From NCBI RefSeq assembly GCF_022581195.2, contig NC_061452.1:4781501-4845500 (forward strand): a stretch of DNA of 64,000 bases, in the 5' to 3' direction. Position numbers and translations under genes: made by a program. The stretch comes from Helicoverpa zea. Its lineage: Eukaryota; Arthropoda; Insecta; Lepidoptera; Noctuidae. The notes beneath the pieces are model-generated. The model saw nothing but the letters and a program-made list of their open reading frames with translations. It was not told the origin of the DNA and made no database searches. Shown in pieces: positions 35,803-49,200 of this stretch (within the stretch, counting starts at the first letter, position 1; every line of letters starts with the position of its first letter).

Positions 35803-38800
35803 ATGTCGCACAGTGATACAAATGTAGTTCCCTCGGGATCCGGGGCATCCATTCTTTCTGTAAAAAGTTTATGCGAGAAAAGTGGCTATCCGGAATGGAA
35901 ATTTAAGATGCGCATGTACTTAATGCACGAAGACCTTTGGTCTACCATAGAGGGATACGGTGCCGATGACAACACGTCGATCAGCGTGAAGAAGGCTAAA
36001 GAGATAAAAGCTTTCACGAAGATGTGTTTAACTTTACATGGCGGTGCTATCACACATGTCCGTTCTTGTAATACCGCAAAAGAGGTATGGGACACTTTAG
36101 CAAATGCGTATGAAGATAAAGGCATGGGAAGGAGACTTGCGCTAGAGCGAAAGCTTTATAGATACGAGTTGAAGCAGTTTGTTTCTATTGAGGAGTATAT
36201 AAATGCCGTTACTGGCACTGTCCAAGACTTGGCAGATATAGGTCGTAAAATTGACGATTTATCTATTGGTGCGATATTACTCGGTGGATTGCCAGAAGAA
36301 TATGATCCCCTTGTGATGGCCCTAGAAAACTCTTGCGTGGACATAACGTCACAACTCGTGAAGCAGAAGTTGCTTAATGAAAGCGCAAAACGTGAGTCGA
36401 GGGAGTTAGTTTTTGCTTCTAAATTGTCGAGAGCGAAGAAGATTGTGTGCTACCGATGTAAGGAGCCTGGACATAAAAGTCCGAATTGTCCGCAAAAGAA
36501 AAAAGGACAAAAGTCAAAGCAAGGATATGTCAAGGAATCGACATTAATGTCTTTTGGTGCTGGAGGAAGCATAAGTTCGTCGGATTGGTACGTGGACAGT
36601 GGCGCCTCCACACATATGTCATGCAAAAAGGAATGGCTTTCTAACTTCAATTCTAATGTTGAGAGTAAAGTAATAACTTTGGCCAATAATAAGAAGGTTT
36701 CTTCGACAGGCATTGGTGATGTACAGTTGTTAAAGAAAAATAACTTAGAATTAAGTAGTATTAAAAACGTTCTTTTTGTTCCAGAATTAAGCACAAATTT
36801 AATTTCTGTAAGTAAGGCAGTTGACAAAGACATTACTGTAGTTTTTGATAAAAGAGGATGTAACATGTACAACAATAACAACGTAAAGGTAGTTGGCAAG
36901 CCAGTAGGGCACGCAACACGCAATGTTGGTGGGTTGTACAGACTCGACCATATACCTATTTGCCCGGTAAGCGCAATGGTTGGCGATGTACATACTTCTT
37001 CGAGTTTGTGGCATCGCAGGCTAGGACATTTATGCCGCGCTGCGTTGGAACACCTGCGTCATGGTCAAGCAAAAGGTATTGAATATTCTTCTTTAGATAA
37101 AAACCCTTGTGTAGCTTGTATAGAAGGAAAACAGTGTAGAAAACCCTTCAAAACTATTGAGTATAAGAAAGGTACTAGAATGTTGGAGCTTATACATTCT
37201 GACGTTTGTGGTCCTTTTGATGTTTTTTCTTTAGAATCGAACAGATATTTACTCATTTTTGTAGACGATTTTTCTAGAATGATTTTTTCTTATTTTATAC
37301 GCTCTAAAGCGGATGTTAAGAAAAAGTTTTTAGAGTTTGAAGCTCTTGTTGAGAGAGAAACTTCTCTTAAAATAAGAAACTTACGTACTGACAATGGCGG
37401 TGAGTACGTCAATGCTGAGTTCGAAGCTTATCTTGCTTCAAAAGGAATTAGGCATCAGACCACTGTTCCATACTGTCCTGAGTCTAATGGGGTTGCTGAG
37501 AGGACAAATAGATCCTTAGTTGAAAAAGCTAGGTGTATGCTGCAAGATAGTGGCCTACCCAAGACTTTCTGGCAAGAAGCGGTACGTACAGCTACTTATC
37601 TTAAAAATAGATGTCCACACAGAGCTTTAGAAAACCGTACTCCGTATGATTTATGGTATAACAGGAAGCCAGATCTTGCTCATTTACGTGTTTTTGGTTG
37701 TCGTGCATACGTAAATGTACCCGCTTGCGATCGCCATAAGCTAGACCCGAAAGCAAAGCAGTATATATTCGTTGGGTATTGTGATGACAACAAATCGTAT
37801 AGATTTCGAGATCCTATTAATGTTAGGAAATCCATTAAAGGACGGGATGTAGTATTTTTGGAGAATTGTTTTTCAGATACGGTTCCGAAAAAGAATGAGT
37901 CACCTGGTCGTGACATTATTCTCTCTTCTGATACCAATATTTTACAGGTCCAAGGCAGCTCAGCAATAGAGTCAGCCTTGAATGATGATTCTGTGGCAAG
38001 TACAAGTAGTGCTCCTGCTGTACCTACACCACCAGCTCTACCTATTTCTCCTCTTCCTGAAACTTCTATAGTTCCTGCTGAGGAAGAAGTAGTGCCTGTG
38101 AAAACTGGTATGAGGTACAATTTGAGGGATAGAAAACCTGTAAATTATCGCTGTACTGTCTGTTGTTCGACGATGCTAAGTGGTGAGTTAACAGACGAAC
38201 CTTATTCTTATTCTGATGCTCTTTCAAGACCTGATAAAGCTAAATGGATAGCTGCTATGGAAGACGAATACAACTCCTTGATGACCAACGGTACTTGGAC
38301 CTTAATAGAGAACAAGGGTCAGAAAGTTATACCGTGTAAATGGGTCTTCAAGTTAAAACGTGATTCCGAAGGTAACATTTGTAGATACAAGGCACGTTTG
38401 GTAGCTAAAGGTTTTCATCAGAGTTATGGTATTGACTATGAGGAAACTTTTTCACCGGTTGTTCGTTATTCGTCGCTGAGAGTTTTAATTGCGTTAGCAG
38501 TTGAACAGAATTTGAAAATGCATCATTTAGACATAGACACTGCTTTTTTGTACGGTAAACTTGAAGAGAATGTGTTCATGGTACAACCTGAAGGTTTTAT
38601 TGTTGAAGGCGAAGAGACAAAAGTGTGTCATTTGAACAAATCGCTTTATGGTCTCAAACAGGCAGCTAGAACCTGGAATAAACGTCTTGATAAGGTACTT
38701 CTGGACTTAGGCTATAACAGATTACAGTCTGAGCCCTGTATTTATTTGAAAAGAGGTCCTGAAAATATTTCCATTCTAGCAGTATACGTAGATGACTTAA

Positions 38801-39723
38801 TATTTATCTATGATAATGAGATTGAGCTATCTTACTTAAAGAACGGTTTGACAAAATATTTTGGTGTTAAGGATTTAGGTGAACTCAGCTATTGCCTTGG
38901 TTTGCATATCGCTAGGGAAAACGGAACTAACGATGTGAAGGTAGACCAAAAACGGTATATTTTAGAGACTTTGAGTCGTTTTAATATGTCGGAGTGCAAG
39001 ACTGTAACCACTCCTATGGATGTAAGCATTGACCTGCGTTCTCAAACTGAATCGGCTGGCAATGTTCCCTACCAAAACTTAATTGGTTGTCTTATGTTTT
39101 TAGCTATCAATACTAGGCCTGATATTTTGTTTGCTGTTAGTTTTCTTAGTCAATTTAATCAGAATCCTATGCAGGCACACTGGACTGCGGCTAAGCGTGT
39201 CTTGCAGTATCTGAAAGGTACGTTGGATTATGGACTAACTTTTAAAAGAACTGGTGAACCCTTATGCGGTTTTGTCGACGCTGACTGGGCCAACGGCAGT
39301 GACAGAAGGTCGTACACAGGTTACGTTTTTAAATTAGCTAATGCACCAGTGTCGTGGGAATGCAAAAAACAGCCTACAGTAGCATTGTCATCGACTGAAG
39401 CCGAGTACATGGCATTAACTAGTGCTGCTAAGGAAGCTGTGTTTTTACAACGCCTTATTGGAGAAATAACTGGTGAGTCTTATGTAGTTACACTTTGTAA
39501 CGATAACCAAAGTGCTCAGAAGTTGGCGCAGAACCCGGTCCACCATAATCGGACCAAACATATTGATGTCCGATATCATTTTATTCGAGAATTGGTCGAA
39601 AATAATAAAATAAAACTATCATATTTGCCAACTGACAGGATGTTAGCGGATATTTTAACCAAAGGGTTGAGTCGTTGCAAACATCAGCGTTGCGTGTCAG
39701 ATATAGGCTTAATGATATCTTAA
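35803..39723 (+). CDS. Copia gag-pol polyprotein, intact
   Basis: 1306 residues with no stop or frameshift. The domains in order are: Gag region (about 1-215) with a CCHC zinc knuckle at C216-C229; aspartic protease with DSG at 265-267; integrase with zinc residues H404, H409, C436, C439 and catalytic D467, D530, E566 in D-x35-E spacing; reverse transcriptase with YVDD at 995-998; RNase H with the SSTEAEY motif near 1197-1203. All catalytic residues that can be checked are present, so the polyprotein looks functional. Gag and Pol share one frame, as in Copia. How the Gag:Pol ratio is set (for example by splicing) is not shown by the sequence. The start is the first ATG after the primer site. 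Confidence 0.97.
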   Translation: MSHSDTNVVPSGSGASILSVKSLCEKSGYPEWKFKMRMYLMHEDLWSTIEGYGADDNTSISVKKAKEIKAFTKMCLTLHGGAITHVRSCNTAKEVWDTLANAYEDKGMGRRLALERKLYRYELKQFVSIEEYINAVTGTVQDLADIGRKIDDLSIGAILLGGLPEEYDPLVMALENSCVDITSQLVKQKLLNESAKRESRELVFASKLSRAKKIVCYRCKEPGHKSPNCPQKKKGQKSKQGYVKESTLMSFGAGGSISSSDWYVDSGASTHMSCKKEWLSNFNSNVESKVITLANNKKVSSTGIGDVQLLKKNNLELSSIKNVLFVPELSTNLISVSKAVDKDITVVFDKRGCNMYNNNNVKVVGKPVGHATRNVGGLYRLDHIPICPVSAMVGDVHTSSSLWHRRLGHLCRAALEHLRHGQAKGIEYSSLDKNPCVACIEGKQCRKPFKTIEYKKGTRMLELIHSDVCGPFDVFSLESNRYLLIFVDDFSRMIFSYFIRSKADVKKKFLEFEALVERETSLKIRNLRTDNGGEYVNAEFEAYLASKGIRHQTTVPYCPESNGVAERTNRSLVEKARCMLQDSGLPKTFWQEAVRTATYLKNRCPHRALENRTPYDLWYNRKPDLAHLRVFGCRAYVNVPACDRHKLDPKAKQYIFVGYCDDNKSYRFRDPINVRKSIKGRDVVFLENCFSDTVPKKNESPGRDIILSSDTNILQVQGSSAIESALNDDSVASTSSAPAVPTPPALPISPLPETSIVPAEEEVVPVKTGMRYNLRDRKPVNYRCTVCCSTMLSGELTDEPYSYSDALSRPDKAKWIAAMEDEYNSLMTNGTWTLIENKGQKVIPCKWVFKLKRDSEGNICRYKARLVAKGFHQSYGIDYEETFSPVVRYSSLRVLIALAVEQNLKMHHLDIDTAFLYGKLEENVFMVQPEGFIVEGEETKVCHLNKSLYGLKQAARTWNKRLDKVLLDLGYNRLQSEPCIYLKRGPENISILAVYVDDLIFIYDNEIELSYLKNGLTKYFGVKDLGELSYCLGLHIARENGTNDVKVDQKRYILETLSRFNMSECKTVTTPMDVSIDLRSQTESAGNVPYQNLIGCLMFLAINTRPDILFAVSFLSQFNQNPMQAHWTAAKRVLQYLKGTLDYGLTFKRTGEPLCGFVDADWANGSDRRSYTGYVFKLANAPVSWECKKQPTVALSSTEAEYMALTSAAKEAVFLQRLIGEITGESYVVTLCNDNQSAQKLAQNPVHHNRTKHIDVRYHFIRELVENNKIKLSYLPTDRMLADILTKGLSRCKHQRCVSDIGLMIS

Positions 39724-39905
39724 GTTGTTTTTATTTTATTTAAATAAGAATTGATTGTTTTGTTTTTAAGTTTTGACTAGGTACTCTCGTGTTGTTTTTA
39801 TAATTTACTTTGTGAAAAGTACAGTCAGGCAAATTTAAGTATGTTTATTGTAAGTACAGTCGAGGACATTTATAAGTTTACTTGTTTGTACAGTCATGCA
39901 CGATT

Positions 39906-39915
39906 AAAGGGAGGA
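39906..39915 (+). other. Polypurine tract of the copia element
   Basis: AAAGGGAGGA lies directly before the 3' LTR, the expected plus-strand primer site. Confidence 0.85.
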
Positions 39916-40078
39916 TGTTGAAGGAGTTCTTATATCTAATCGTACTGGCTGTTACAGTATTTATTTTTTATATTTAAAATATTTTTATATATGTCACTTG
40001 ACTTGTCAAAATTTCACTCAATAAAAATTTTTCCCTTTACATAATATCGTATTTTTCAATTACAACTATTTTACAACA
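39916..40078 (+). repeat. 3' LTR of the copia element
   Basis: 163 bp, the same length and sequence as the 5' LTR, directly after the polypurine tract and directly before the TTGAT target duplication. Confidence 0.95.
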
Positions 40079-40083
40079 TTGAT

Positions 40084-43000
40084 TACGTATTTTCAATCAA
40101 TTTCAAATACGTATGTAAATTGAAACTTAAAATAGAAATAGGTAAATTAACAATTTTTTGTTTGTTCACAAGGTATTTAACTGACTGATTTAAATACCAA
40201 AAAGGGTTATTTATAGCTTGAGTTATTAATAGTACACAGTTTCAATGTCGCTTGTGGTATGCAAAGTCGTTATCTTAAATACTGAAATACACAATAATAT
40301 TTTCGTAAAACTTAAAAAAAAAATGCCTAATAATATATTTTGCCTTCATAATGGACTATCATTAGCACTTACATACTTTTCATTATCTCTGTCATGATAG
40401 GCCTCCGCCGTTAATTTCCAAAAGAGCATACTTTTGCCTTCTACAAATTAATAAACAAAAGACTGCACATAAAGACGGCTGACTATATTATTCAGAAACT
40501 AACCATGACCTCTTCTCAGTATTATCTTCCGACGTAGGAATTAACTCACATGATTTTCCTCTTAAACAAATGTATTTTTGTTTCGTAAATTCTTTCTACC
40601 CATTCTGAGAACTATAGGTACCTACCTACCGAACATAGAATTGAATCAAATAAAGGAACTGAAATGGCACAATTTTTTTTAAGACTGCTTTGGTAAATTC
40701 CTGTTGGCCATGTAATTTGGACTATGGCATAATGTCAACTTAAATAGGCTATTATTAAACTAATTAGGTATGTATCTATGTTACTGAAACGTGAACATTG
40801 AGACCATTAATAATGTCATTATACAATAACAATGACGATGACGATTATTGGAGTTTAACCCTACAAAGGAATTATAACCCTACAAAGGAATACTATCTAA
40901 TCTAAGACAAAATAATCGAAAATATTTTTCGATTAAGGTTGGACAGAACCTCAGAAATACTTTTTTTTGTTTACATCTATCAATATATTTTAAATTATAT
41001 AATTTTGAACAATATTATTATTTTTATTAAATTATTCTGATGATTATTGGTTGGGTTCGTGCGCACGAAATGAATGCAGCTGGGATTAAGTGGATGCGGC
41101 AGGTGAACACGCCAAAAGTTTAAGCGCCACCTGATACAGGAATTAATGGCCCTCCGGGTTAATCAAAGAAATAATACTCTGATTAAGTTCCAGCTGCTAT
41201 TTCTTACCTCATACGGTATTTTGAAAAGGCTTTTGTAATTTTGTGGCTGTTAGGTGTTTCTCAAGTGATTTGCGAGATTAAAACTTCTGTTGCAATTTCC
41301 AATACTTCACGGTCAATTCATTATTAATGTTTCTGACATAACACTTCGAATAACGAGGTACCTAAAAAATAACTGGTTTTTATAAGTATATGCAAAGCAC
41401 GGAAGTCGAAATTCCTGACCACAATATGATGTAACATAGGAGAAATATCAAATGCGGGACATGCGTGGTTGGCTGCAATTAACTGATTATACGTGTCAGT
41501 AGTTTTGTGTCAGGAGGAAACCTCCTAAATAGTGACAGAACACGCTCAATGACTTGCATGTTATTTTTTTGTTGCCTTATGACCTTTTGCACGTCGACTT
41601 CGCGATACAAAATAATACAAACTACTCAAAGACGCTGCAAGTGCGCAAAATCTTTGCCGTGTTAATTTTTTGTGTGGTTAAAATACCTGTTATGAAGTTG
41701 TCCTCGAAAATTCCCGAGATTAATCGTGATTTTAAAAAAATATACAAATCTATCATTTACCTAAGACATAAAACAAACTATTACTCCCAAGTAAGACGAC
41801 TGGATCAGTCACTTACAAGATAGTGGTTCAAGTGGCAAAATGTGTCCTGACTACTGACTATCATTAGTATGCTAACTCTAATGATTATGAGACAATGATC
41901 ACTGTTAAAGTTATTTGAACATTAAACGTCTAGACCTAAGTAATTATACGTGAGGAGTTATTAAATAACACAAAAGTCTTGTCTTATCACTGAAGGTCGA
42001 TTCTCCATATCTTAATTATTCAAGGTTATCTCTCATAGGTATTACGTATGCCACCAAATTTAAATCATAAGTAAGTAGTCATACATACGATTTTTATATC
42101 ACGTATTTTTACAAAAAGATAAATTTAATAACCTATAAACATGACGGTAAGTGCTGCCAACATTTTATTCGAGTCACTGTATTATAAAATTAGCACTTTT
42201 AATTAAAAGGAGGCGTGAAATATATTCAATGTATGTCTTTTGTTTTATTTGCTACAGGCATAGCAACTGCTGAATAAATTTTATATTTTATCTACATAGC
42301 AGTATTAATATTTAATTCAGGATTAAGTAGGATCAATGTCTACATTCCATTTGTAAAGATAACATATGTTTTGGAGGTTCTTTGGGTACATAGTACATAG
42401 ATAGTTATAAAAATACTTGTAAATAAATCAGTCACTTAGTCACAAAATAATAAAACAAATATAATTATAGGTAATTTACCTATAGGAAAACCTTGATTAG
42501 CAATTATATAAATTGCACTTCCTGCCGCATACAGCTTAGCTTAATACTTTTATATTTTATTTTCAATTTGTGTGTACCTACGTTGTCAAAGCTGGTTAAT
42601 ATCACTTAAGTTTAAGCAAAGATATGAAAAACAAGTTTTTATGCATATGACGTGCTTCTTATGTAAGAACACATATGTACACACGAAGTTCATTTAAGAC
42701 GCGAAGTAACTAATATCTCATTGTTCTTTCTATTTACTTAAACTAATATCTTAATCATTTCAGCGTCTGTAAATACGCTGCGGCAAAAAATACACAAGTA
42801 AATAGAAAAATATGTAATTATACGAATCGTTAAACGACAATAAACTTTGCATGATACTCCATTATCATCATGTTTAAGCAGCGGTCATTGACATTGCTGA
42901 TTACTTCAAAACTTCAAATACTGGTTCTACTAATTTATCTTCTAACATTAATAGTCAAATACTATTTTTATAACGTAAATTCAATTCTAATAAAATAAAA

Positions 43001-46000
43001 GAGGATGATATCAATCAGACAAAACTCTATGGTTGCTATGACACTTGTTTTTTTTTCATATGTTATCTGTCTACATTCCATAGTGATGTATATTTAGCTC
43101 TTTAGAAACTTCGCGATTTCACGTTACCTTGTAAACGATATCACAGCGATTGAACCTCACTAACCCCGTTCCTCTGATAACGTATGAATAAACGGATTGT
43201 TATGAGAAATCACAGCTATTTTAATTAAACCATTAAATGAGAGATAATATATTATCGAACGTTTTAATATATCCACTGATTTTTTCATATTGCATAAATC
43301 CTACTAGAAATACCGTTTAGATCTTTTAATATTTTTTTGAGAGTATCTTGAACTTTGTCCTTGTCTTTGCCAGTTGAAGCGTATCTTTTAAATCTTTATA
43401 TTAAGATTTTACACATGTCCGCATTTTAATAGCTTAATCTAACACATCGTATGATGTATATGCTCACGTTAATTTAACTGTCAAAAACTTGTAACCGACT
43501 TTGCTTACGTGAATAAAATTATGTGTTAATTTACTATTCTTCTTTATTTCAAGACAAAATTATCACCCACAAAGCTACAAGAATAACATCTAACTAAAAA
43601 TTCGGAAGATTACAGAAATATTCAGAACGAAAAAAGCCAAAGAAAAACATAAAAGCATAAGTTAAAGAAAACTTTGCCATAGAAGCAGAAGCTGCAACTG
43701 TATTGGCAAACCGTATGAAAGTGACTTGTTGATTGCCACTATACGATAAACGACCTATTCTACTTTATGCGCCAACCAACCTATTGTTTTCTTAAGAAGA
43801 AAAGTGTAAGTGAATATGGAAAACACCTTCACTACGCATTGTGTGCAAATAACGAATCAGTAAATACATTGAACCTAGTGTAACTAGGTAATCAATTATT
43901 CTAATCTAAACTACGGATACAATGTTCTAGAAGCATTTAGTAGATACGTAATAATACACTTACATTATTTCAAGGCGAAAGATTAATGACAGTACAAGTC
44001 CAAAAACAGTAGGTAAAGAAGAAATAGAAATATCAATGGCAGGTTGTAATTATTACTAAACTGTGCCCGACACTTCTCGATGTATTATGCAGATAGTAAT
44101 CTGAATCTTTAATTAATATTAATCGCACAACACCGGTAGTCAGCCACTTCCAGGAAAACATCCTCGGCAAACCGGAATTGTATTTTCTCTATTAAATGTA
44201 CTAAGTACGCAAGATAGAACTAAATGTCCCCAATAAAATAAAAACTAAGCAAAAATAAAAAATACCTCTTCAACGAAGTTTTCACACAATTGAAGAAATC
44301 AGCGACGACAATCAACGCAAGCGCCACAAAAAATAACTAAAGCGGGCACATTTAGTAGAACAACTTTTTGTGCACACTCCAAACATATTATAACGAAATT
44401 CGAGAATACCAGTATACCGTTTCACTTAATTTTAAGCCCCTACATTTTTTCTTCCGCGAACATTCCTGAATAGGAATTTTGGACTTTATCCTTATCAACG
44501 TTAGATAAGATTTTTGTTAATCTGTATGACGACATTAAGTATTTAGAATATCTTACTAAGTAACGTCGCCCTACGTCCGTGTTTAAGAACTTTTGTAGTA
44601 CTAGAAAGGAGAATATTATCTAAATTGCGTCACATTTTTATGGTGGATATTCAACTAATTCGACCTGACTCACTGTTGTTTACGACCGGCTATTACCACC
44701 ATTGACACTGAGATGAAGGCAATATTCAGAAAAACCCCGTATCTCATTCTGTAAGCCTGTTTTGTGAATATCTTGCCAAGTCATCGCGTATGTGCATTAT
44801 CTTAGATGAACTCTGTGTCGCTTACATTGTTTTCTTGAAAACGATATGACGCAATGTTAAAAAATATTCGTCAGGAGTTTCGCAAAATCATGATTCACTT
44901 TGAAAAGTCTGTTTTAATTTTGTTACTTAGGTACTGTTGTGATAATAAAATAGAGATAGAATTTATCTAAGACGAAGTGACCACTGCCGCTATAAACACG
45001 ATAAGAATCTTGAAATAGGATGTGCAAGCGAGGTTATCTGACAGTATTATATATGCAACCCTATCGAATCCTACAATGATGTCATATTATATTGGGAATC
45101 AAGTTACAGGCTGCCTATTGCAACGTTTCGTAAGGAAACACCGGTGTGCGAGCGTTTGAATATGCGATGCGCGTCCATAAATGTAGTGTGTGAGGCAACA
45201 AAATTAATACCATTGTTAAAAATATGATATTGCATTGTGCTTTGTTTAATAATAACGGTATTATCAAAGTAGAAGCTAAAATATCTAATAACTGTGTAAT
45301 AAGAAAGAAAGGAGATAAAGAACTAAATGTAACGCTTAACATTTCTCAGTTAAAATTGTAAATTTTAACAAACAATGAAAGCCTAAACATGACCGCACTC
45401 AATTCGCTTAATAGTGGTCAATTGAAGACCGATTACGAAAGTATATACAGTTTAATTAAAACCAATTGCCCCATCTTCCTAATTGAATCCTGATGTGACA
45501 AAAACAATAGAAAACTTAGTATTATCACCATACCAAGAAATTAAATAGATTATTCCCAAGTAGGTACTGAGTTAAATATTGAAGAAATGGAGAAACAGAA
45601 AATTCTATATATTCATCGGGTCTGACTTCCTTATTTGTATGATTCGTACTATTATTCTAATCAATTACACGTGATATAAATAATGACTGTACTTATTAAT
45701 CTAGTAGTAATGACAAATTGCAACTGAACTTCAGACTCAGTTGACCTCTGTTAGTGAACTATAAACTATTGAGGTTCATATCAAACGGGCCGTCAAAGTC
45801 AAGTCATGGTTATTTTTAACGACGCCTCGGGGCATGGAAATGTTTAAACAAATAATAATAACATTAGTATCGGTAACAACATTATATTTAAAGACTGGGA
45901 AATCAGCAATATTTTGTTTATCCATACAGTTTAAATGAAAGGAGAGAGTAAATTAAACAAGTACGCAATTTAAAACTAAAAGAGATTGCAATCGCAGTGG

Positions 46001-46237
46001 ACCAGTTTATTATTTAACATCTGTTAACATTTTGAAAACTGTTATAAATAAACGCTAAAAGTAAATGCACCGCCGTTTCGCGGAACAGATAATAATCTTG
46101 AAGTTTTTATAAGACAAGCCATCCATCACGAGTATTGAAGCAATATTTATTTTGTTTTGTTTCACTTTTGTGCTACCTTCGCTACTTTCGGAACATTGAC
46201 TTATATTACAACTAAATAACTATTTATATTGCCTTAC
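40084..46237. other. No gene seen
   Basis: Very AT-rich. It contains a 19-bp direct repeat and a palindrome TTCGTGCGCACGAA (41056-41069). Probably intron or intergenic. Confidence 0.6.
40856..40891 (+). repeat. Two-copy 19-bp direct repeat
   Basis: TAACCCTACAAAGGAAT occurs at 40856 and again at 40875. Confidence 0.85.
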
Positions 46238-46287
46238 CTTTACAATAAAGACGTCATCAGTGTTGAAACATCCCACGTCTTGCACTT
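46238..46287 (-). other. Candidate 50-nt exon, gene unknown
   Basis: On the - strand a strong acceptor (TTTTGTTTTCTTGTTGCAG) precedes 50 nt that end at a good donor (AAAG|GTAAGG). One frame is open throughout and reads VQDVGCFNTDDVFIVK after two joining bases; the other two frames have stops. It may be a small coding exon of an unknown - strand gene, or a 5' untranslated exon of the windpipe-like gene 23 kb downstream, which must have one. The protein piece is not recognised. Confidence 0.4.
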
Positions 46288-49200
46288 CTGCAACAAGAAA
46301 ACAAAATATAAATTGCGAGCCAACATGAAAATATTTTTTGCCGCCTACTGAAAATAGCAGTTTTATTGGCAGAAATATTTGAGTAATAATAAACACAGCT
46401 GTCTATTATGATGGGAAGAAGAAAAATATGTGTAAGAGATATATCAAAGAAGCCGAATCAAAGAGTCCATTGAATACACCCCGACACAAAGGTGAGCTCC
46501 CGAACAGCTGTTACGGGGCCTGAGGCCAACTATTATTATCGAGTTGTGCAGGTAAAATATCATCCGATCTTTACGAGTAATCTCTCCGATTCAACGAGCA
46601 ACGGTCGCGTGAATGAACTTGCAATACATTCGCACGACAGTCAATTTCTTTTCGCAATAAGTAAGGTTTAAAAAAACTATACATTTTATTGCATAATTAA
46701 TTTCAAGTTATAAGCACACACGCTTTAATTAAAAACGAACGATTGATTAAAAGTAAAGCCTGTTTGGTAGGATATAACATCTGCAAAATACATCGATGAA
46801 CAAAAAGTTATTCTTAAAAGAGAAATTATAATTTAGAATTACTGCACTTGTTAACGTGTTTTATTAACCCAGCCATCAGTTGAACTAAATTAAGTTCCAT
46901 AGTGCCAATTTTGAAAACGTTACATGGATACAATCGTAGCTCACTTCATTTAGGCTTTAATATCAGGTCATAGGTTATCTAAGATCGGGCAAACTTTATG
47001 GCTTACACACGATACGGTCACGGTCACGGAGTACCACAGGGAGCAAGCCTGGGACCATAATTATTATCGTTTATCTGCCGTGGGAACAAACCACCAATTT
47101 CTATTGTATCCCTTTCTAATAAAAGTCCCACTTCCTATTCGATAAAATAGAACAATGTTCCTAATAAGATAACGTACCTTTCCGACTATCGAAGCGTAAG
47201 TTTCTGCTACATTCGTTTTAATAAGTTGTGTACGTGCCGACTTTGTGACCTTTCCACTGTTTGCTTATTAAGTCTCTTTCCGGCTTCGGACCGGATTTAC
47301 AACATCATATATTTGATTTCCAAAAGTAAAGTCTTGTGGTCAATAGTCATTCTATGACGTAAAGCAAGTGAGTCACTGGGATTCAAAATACCAGGTTCAG
47401 ACATTAGTAAATTATCAGATACAAAGATAGCAATAATTCCAAAAAACCCACTAACGTCTCCACAAGTTAGGAGAACCAGTTTGCATAACACGGTGACGTA
47501 AATAAGGTAAAGTCCACGTCATAATGCCGTCGTACTTAATGTGACAAGGTTACAGATTTGACTCGACGTGATACAGATAAATATTAGTCGTACCTTTTTA
47601 TCCATATTTTTTAAAATATAGGTTTATGTATTATATTTATGACATAGTAGACACTATTGCAATCAGAAAAAAGAAAAATGCTTGAAATTAGATCCATGAT
47701 TGTAAATACCGAATTGTAATTAGGTGCTTCAGGCTACTGTAACTATAATACCTACGTCTTGCGTTACGATAGGCAGTATTTTTTGCGAACCTATGTTTTT
47801 GTTTCATTATCATAATCTACGTCTATTACAATGACCTTACCGTGTCAACTTAGCTGAGTATTTTATCCTCAAGTAGCTATCTATTAGGAGCGCTGACTTC
47901 ACCCGTCTCTAACCAAACCTCGATGTTATTCATAGCTATAAAATTGCTTTTCGTTCAAAACACATTTAATCAGAACATAAGCCCGGTAATCCATGATAAA
48001 AAAATCCATAAATTATAAACTTAATTGGATGATGTAAATTACTTTTCTTCATAGAATAATAAGTTAATACACTTACAAGGCATGTACGAAAGGAAATTAC
48101 CATCTATCTATGAATTATAATAACAGCTGACTTTGTTGGTAGTTAAAATAACGGTGAATACGAACCGCTGCAAATACCGTACGGGACATAAACCAAAAGA
48201 GGCTTTGAGCTGCACTGGCCTCTTATTGCCAAATTCGGACATCGTTAAGACGAAATCTACGTTTCAAAGCACACACATATTAATACTGTTTACTTACATT
48301 ATATAACACATGTGTCCTCATTGCCTAGATATCTATTGGAATTTATCTATTCAAAGGCAAACGTATCAGATTTCTGTAAGCGTATCGTGTACAGCCTTGA
48401 AACATCATGATAAGACCAAAAAGACAATTACAAAAACGACATCATCCGTTTCGTGACCACTGTTATTTCCCGTTTTACATTACCGTTATAATGCAAGTCT
48501 GTACCAAATTGGCAAACTAGACGCCGTGTAACAAGCTGAACGAAATAAGAAGAAATACTAGTTGAAATACGCTCCCATACCAGTTTGTTTTGAAAAAAAA
48601 GTATCTTTGATATAACAGACTTCAAGGGTAACAAGTTATGCAAACAAAATGAGACTAACTAGTGTCCCTTCCTCAAACTTGAAAAAAAAATGCGTTTTAC
48701 GTAACAAAAGTTACAATAAAAAATTAAAATGCTAATAATAACTACGAGAAGTACCAAAACCGGTTAATCTGGAGAGTTTCAAACAGCAAATGAATTAGTA
48801 ACGCGCATAGTTCTCAGAACATTTTACATGTCACAGTCGAAAGGCAAGAACAATCAGAGACAGTGTTGGTCAATGACAGAAATGTCCCCGAGGTGAAAGT
48901 AGGCAACTTTGCAAATAATAAGCGCGTGGGTGGTATTCGCAAAACAGATCATTCATACAAATGTCAGTCAGAAGCTAATGATTGTAACACTAAGGATTAA
49001 TGTCTACATAGTTTCGTCTGAGCATTTGGTTAAGAATGGCGATGATATCGTCAATGGTACAGGATATATTGTTTCGAACAATTAAGAATACAACGATTGA
49101 TTTGGTTGTGTCAATATTTGAATAAGGAACGAGTTTGACAGCATATCACGTACAAATGCAAATATTAATGCATTGTACAAATCCAAATATTATGCAAATT

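Larger units (their letters stand above)
35585..40078 (+). mobile_element. Full-length Ty1/copia LTR retrotransposon
   Basis: The 4494-bp element has two 163-bp LTRs that begin TG, end CA and look identical base by base. It is bounded by a 5-bp duplication TTGAT (35580-35584 and 40079-40083). It carries a primer binding site, one uninterrupted 1306-codon gag-pol ORF and a polypurine tract. Identical LTRs and an intact ORF mean a recent insertion. Gene order (integrase before reverse transcriptase) places it in Copia and not Gypsy. It lies about 12.8 kb upstream of the windpipe-like start codon, in opposite orientation to that gene. Confidence 0.97.
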
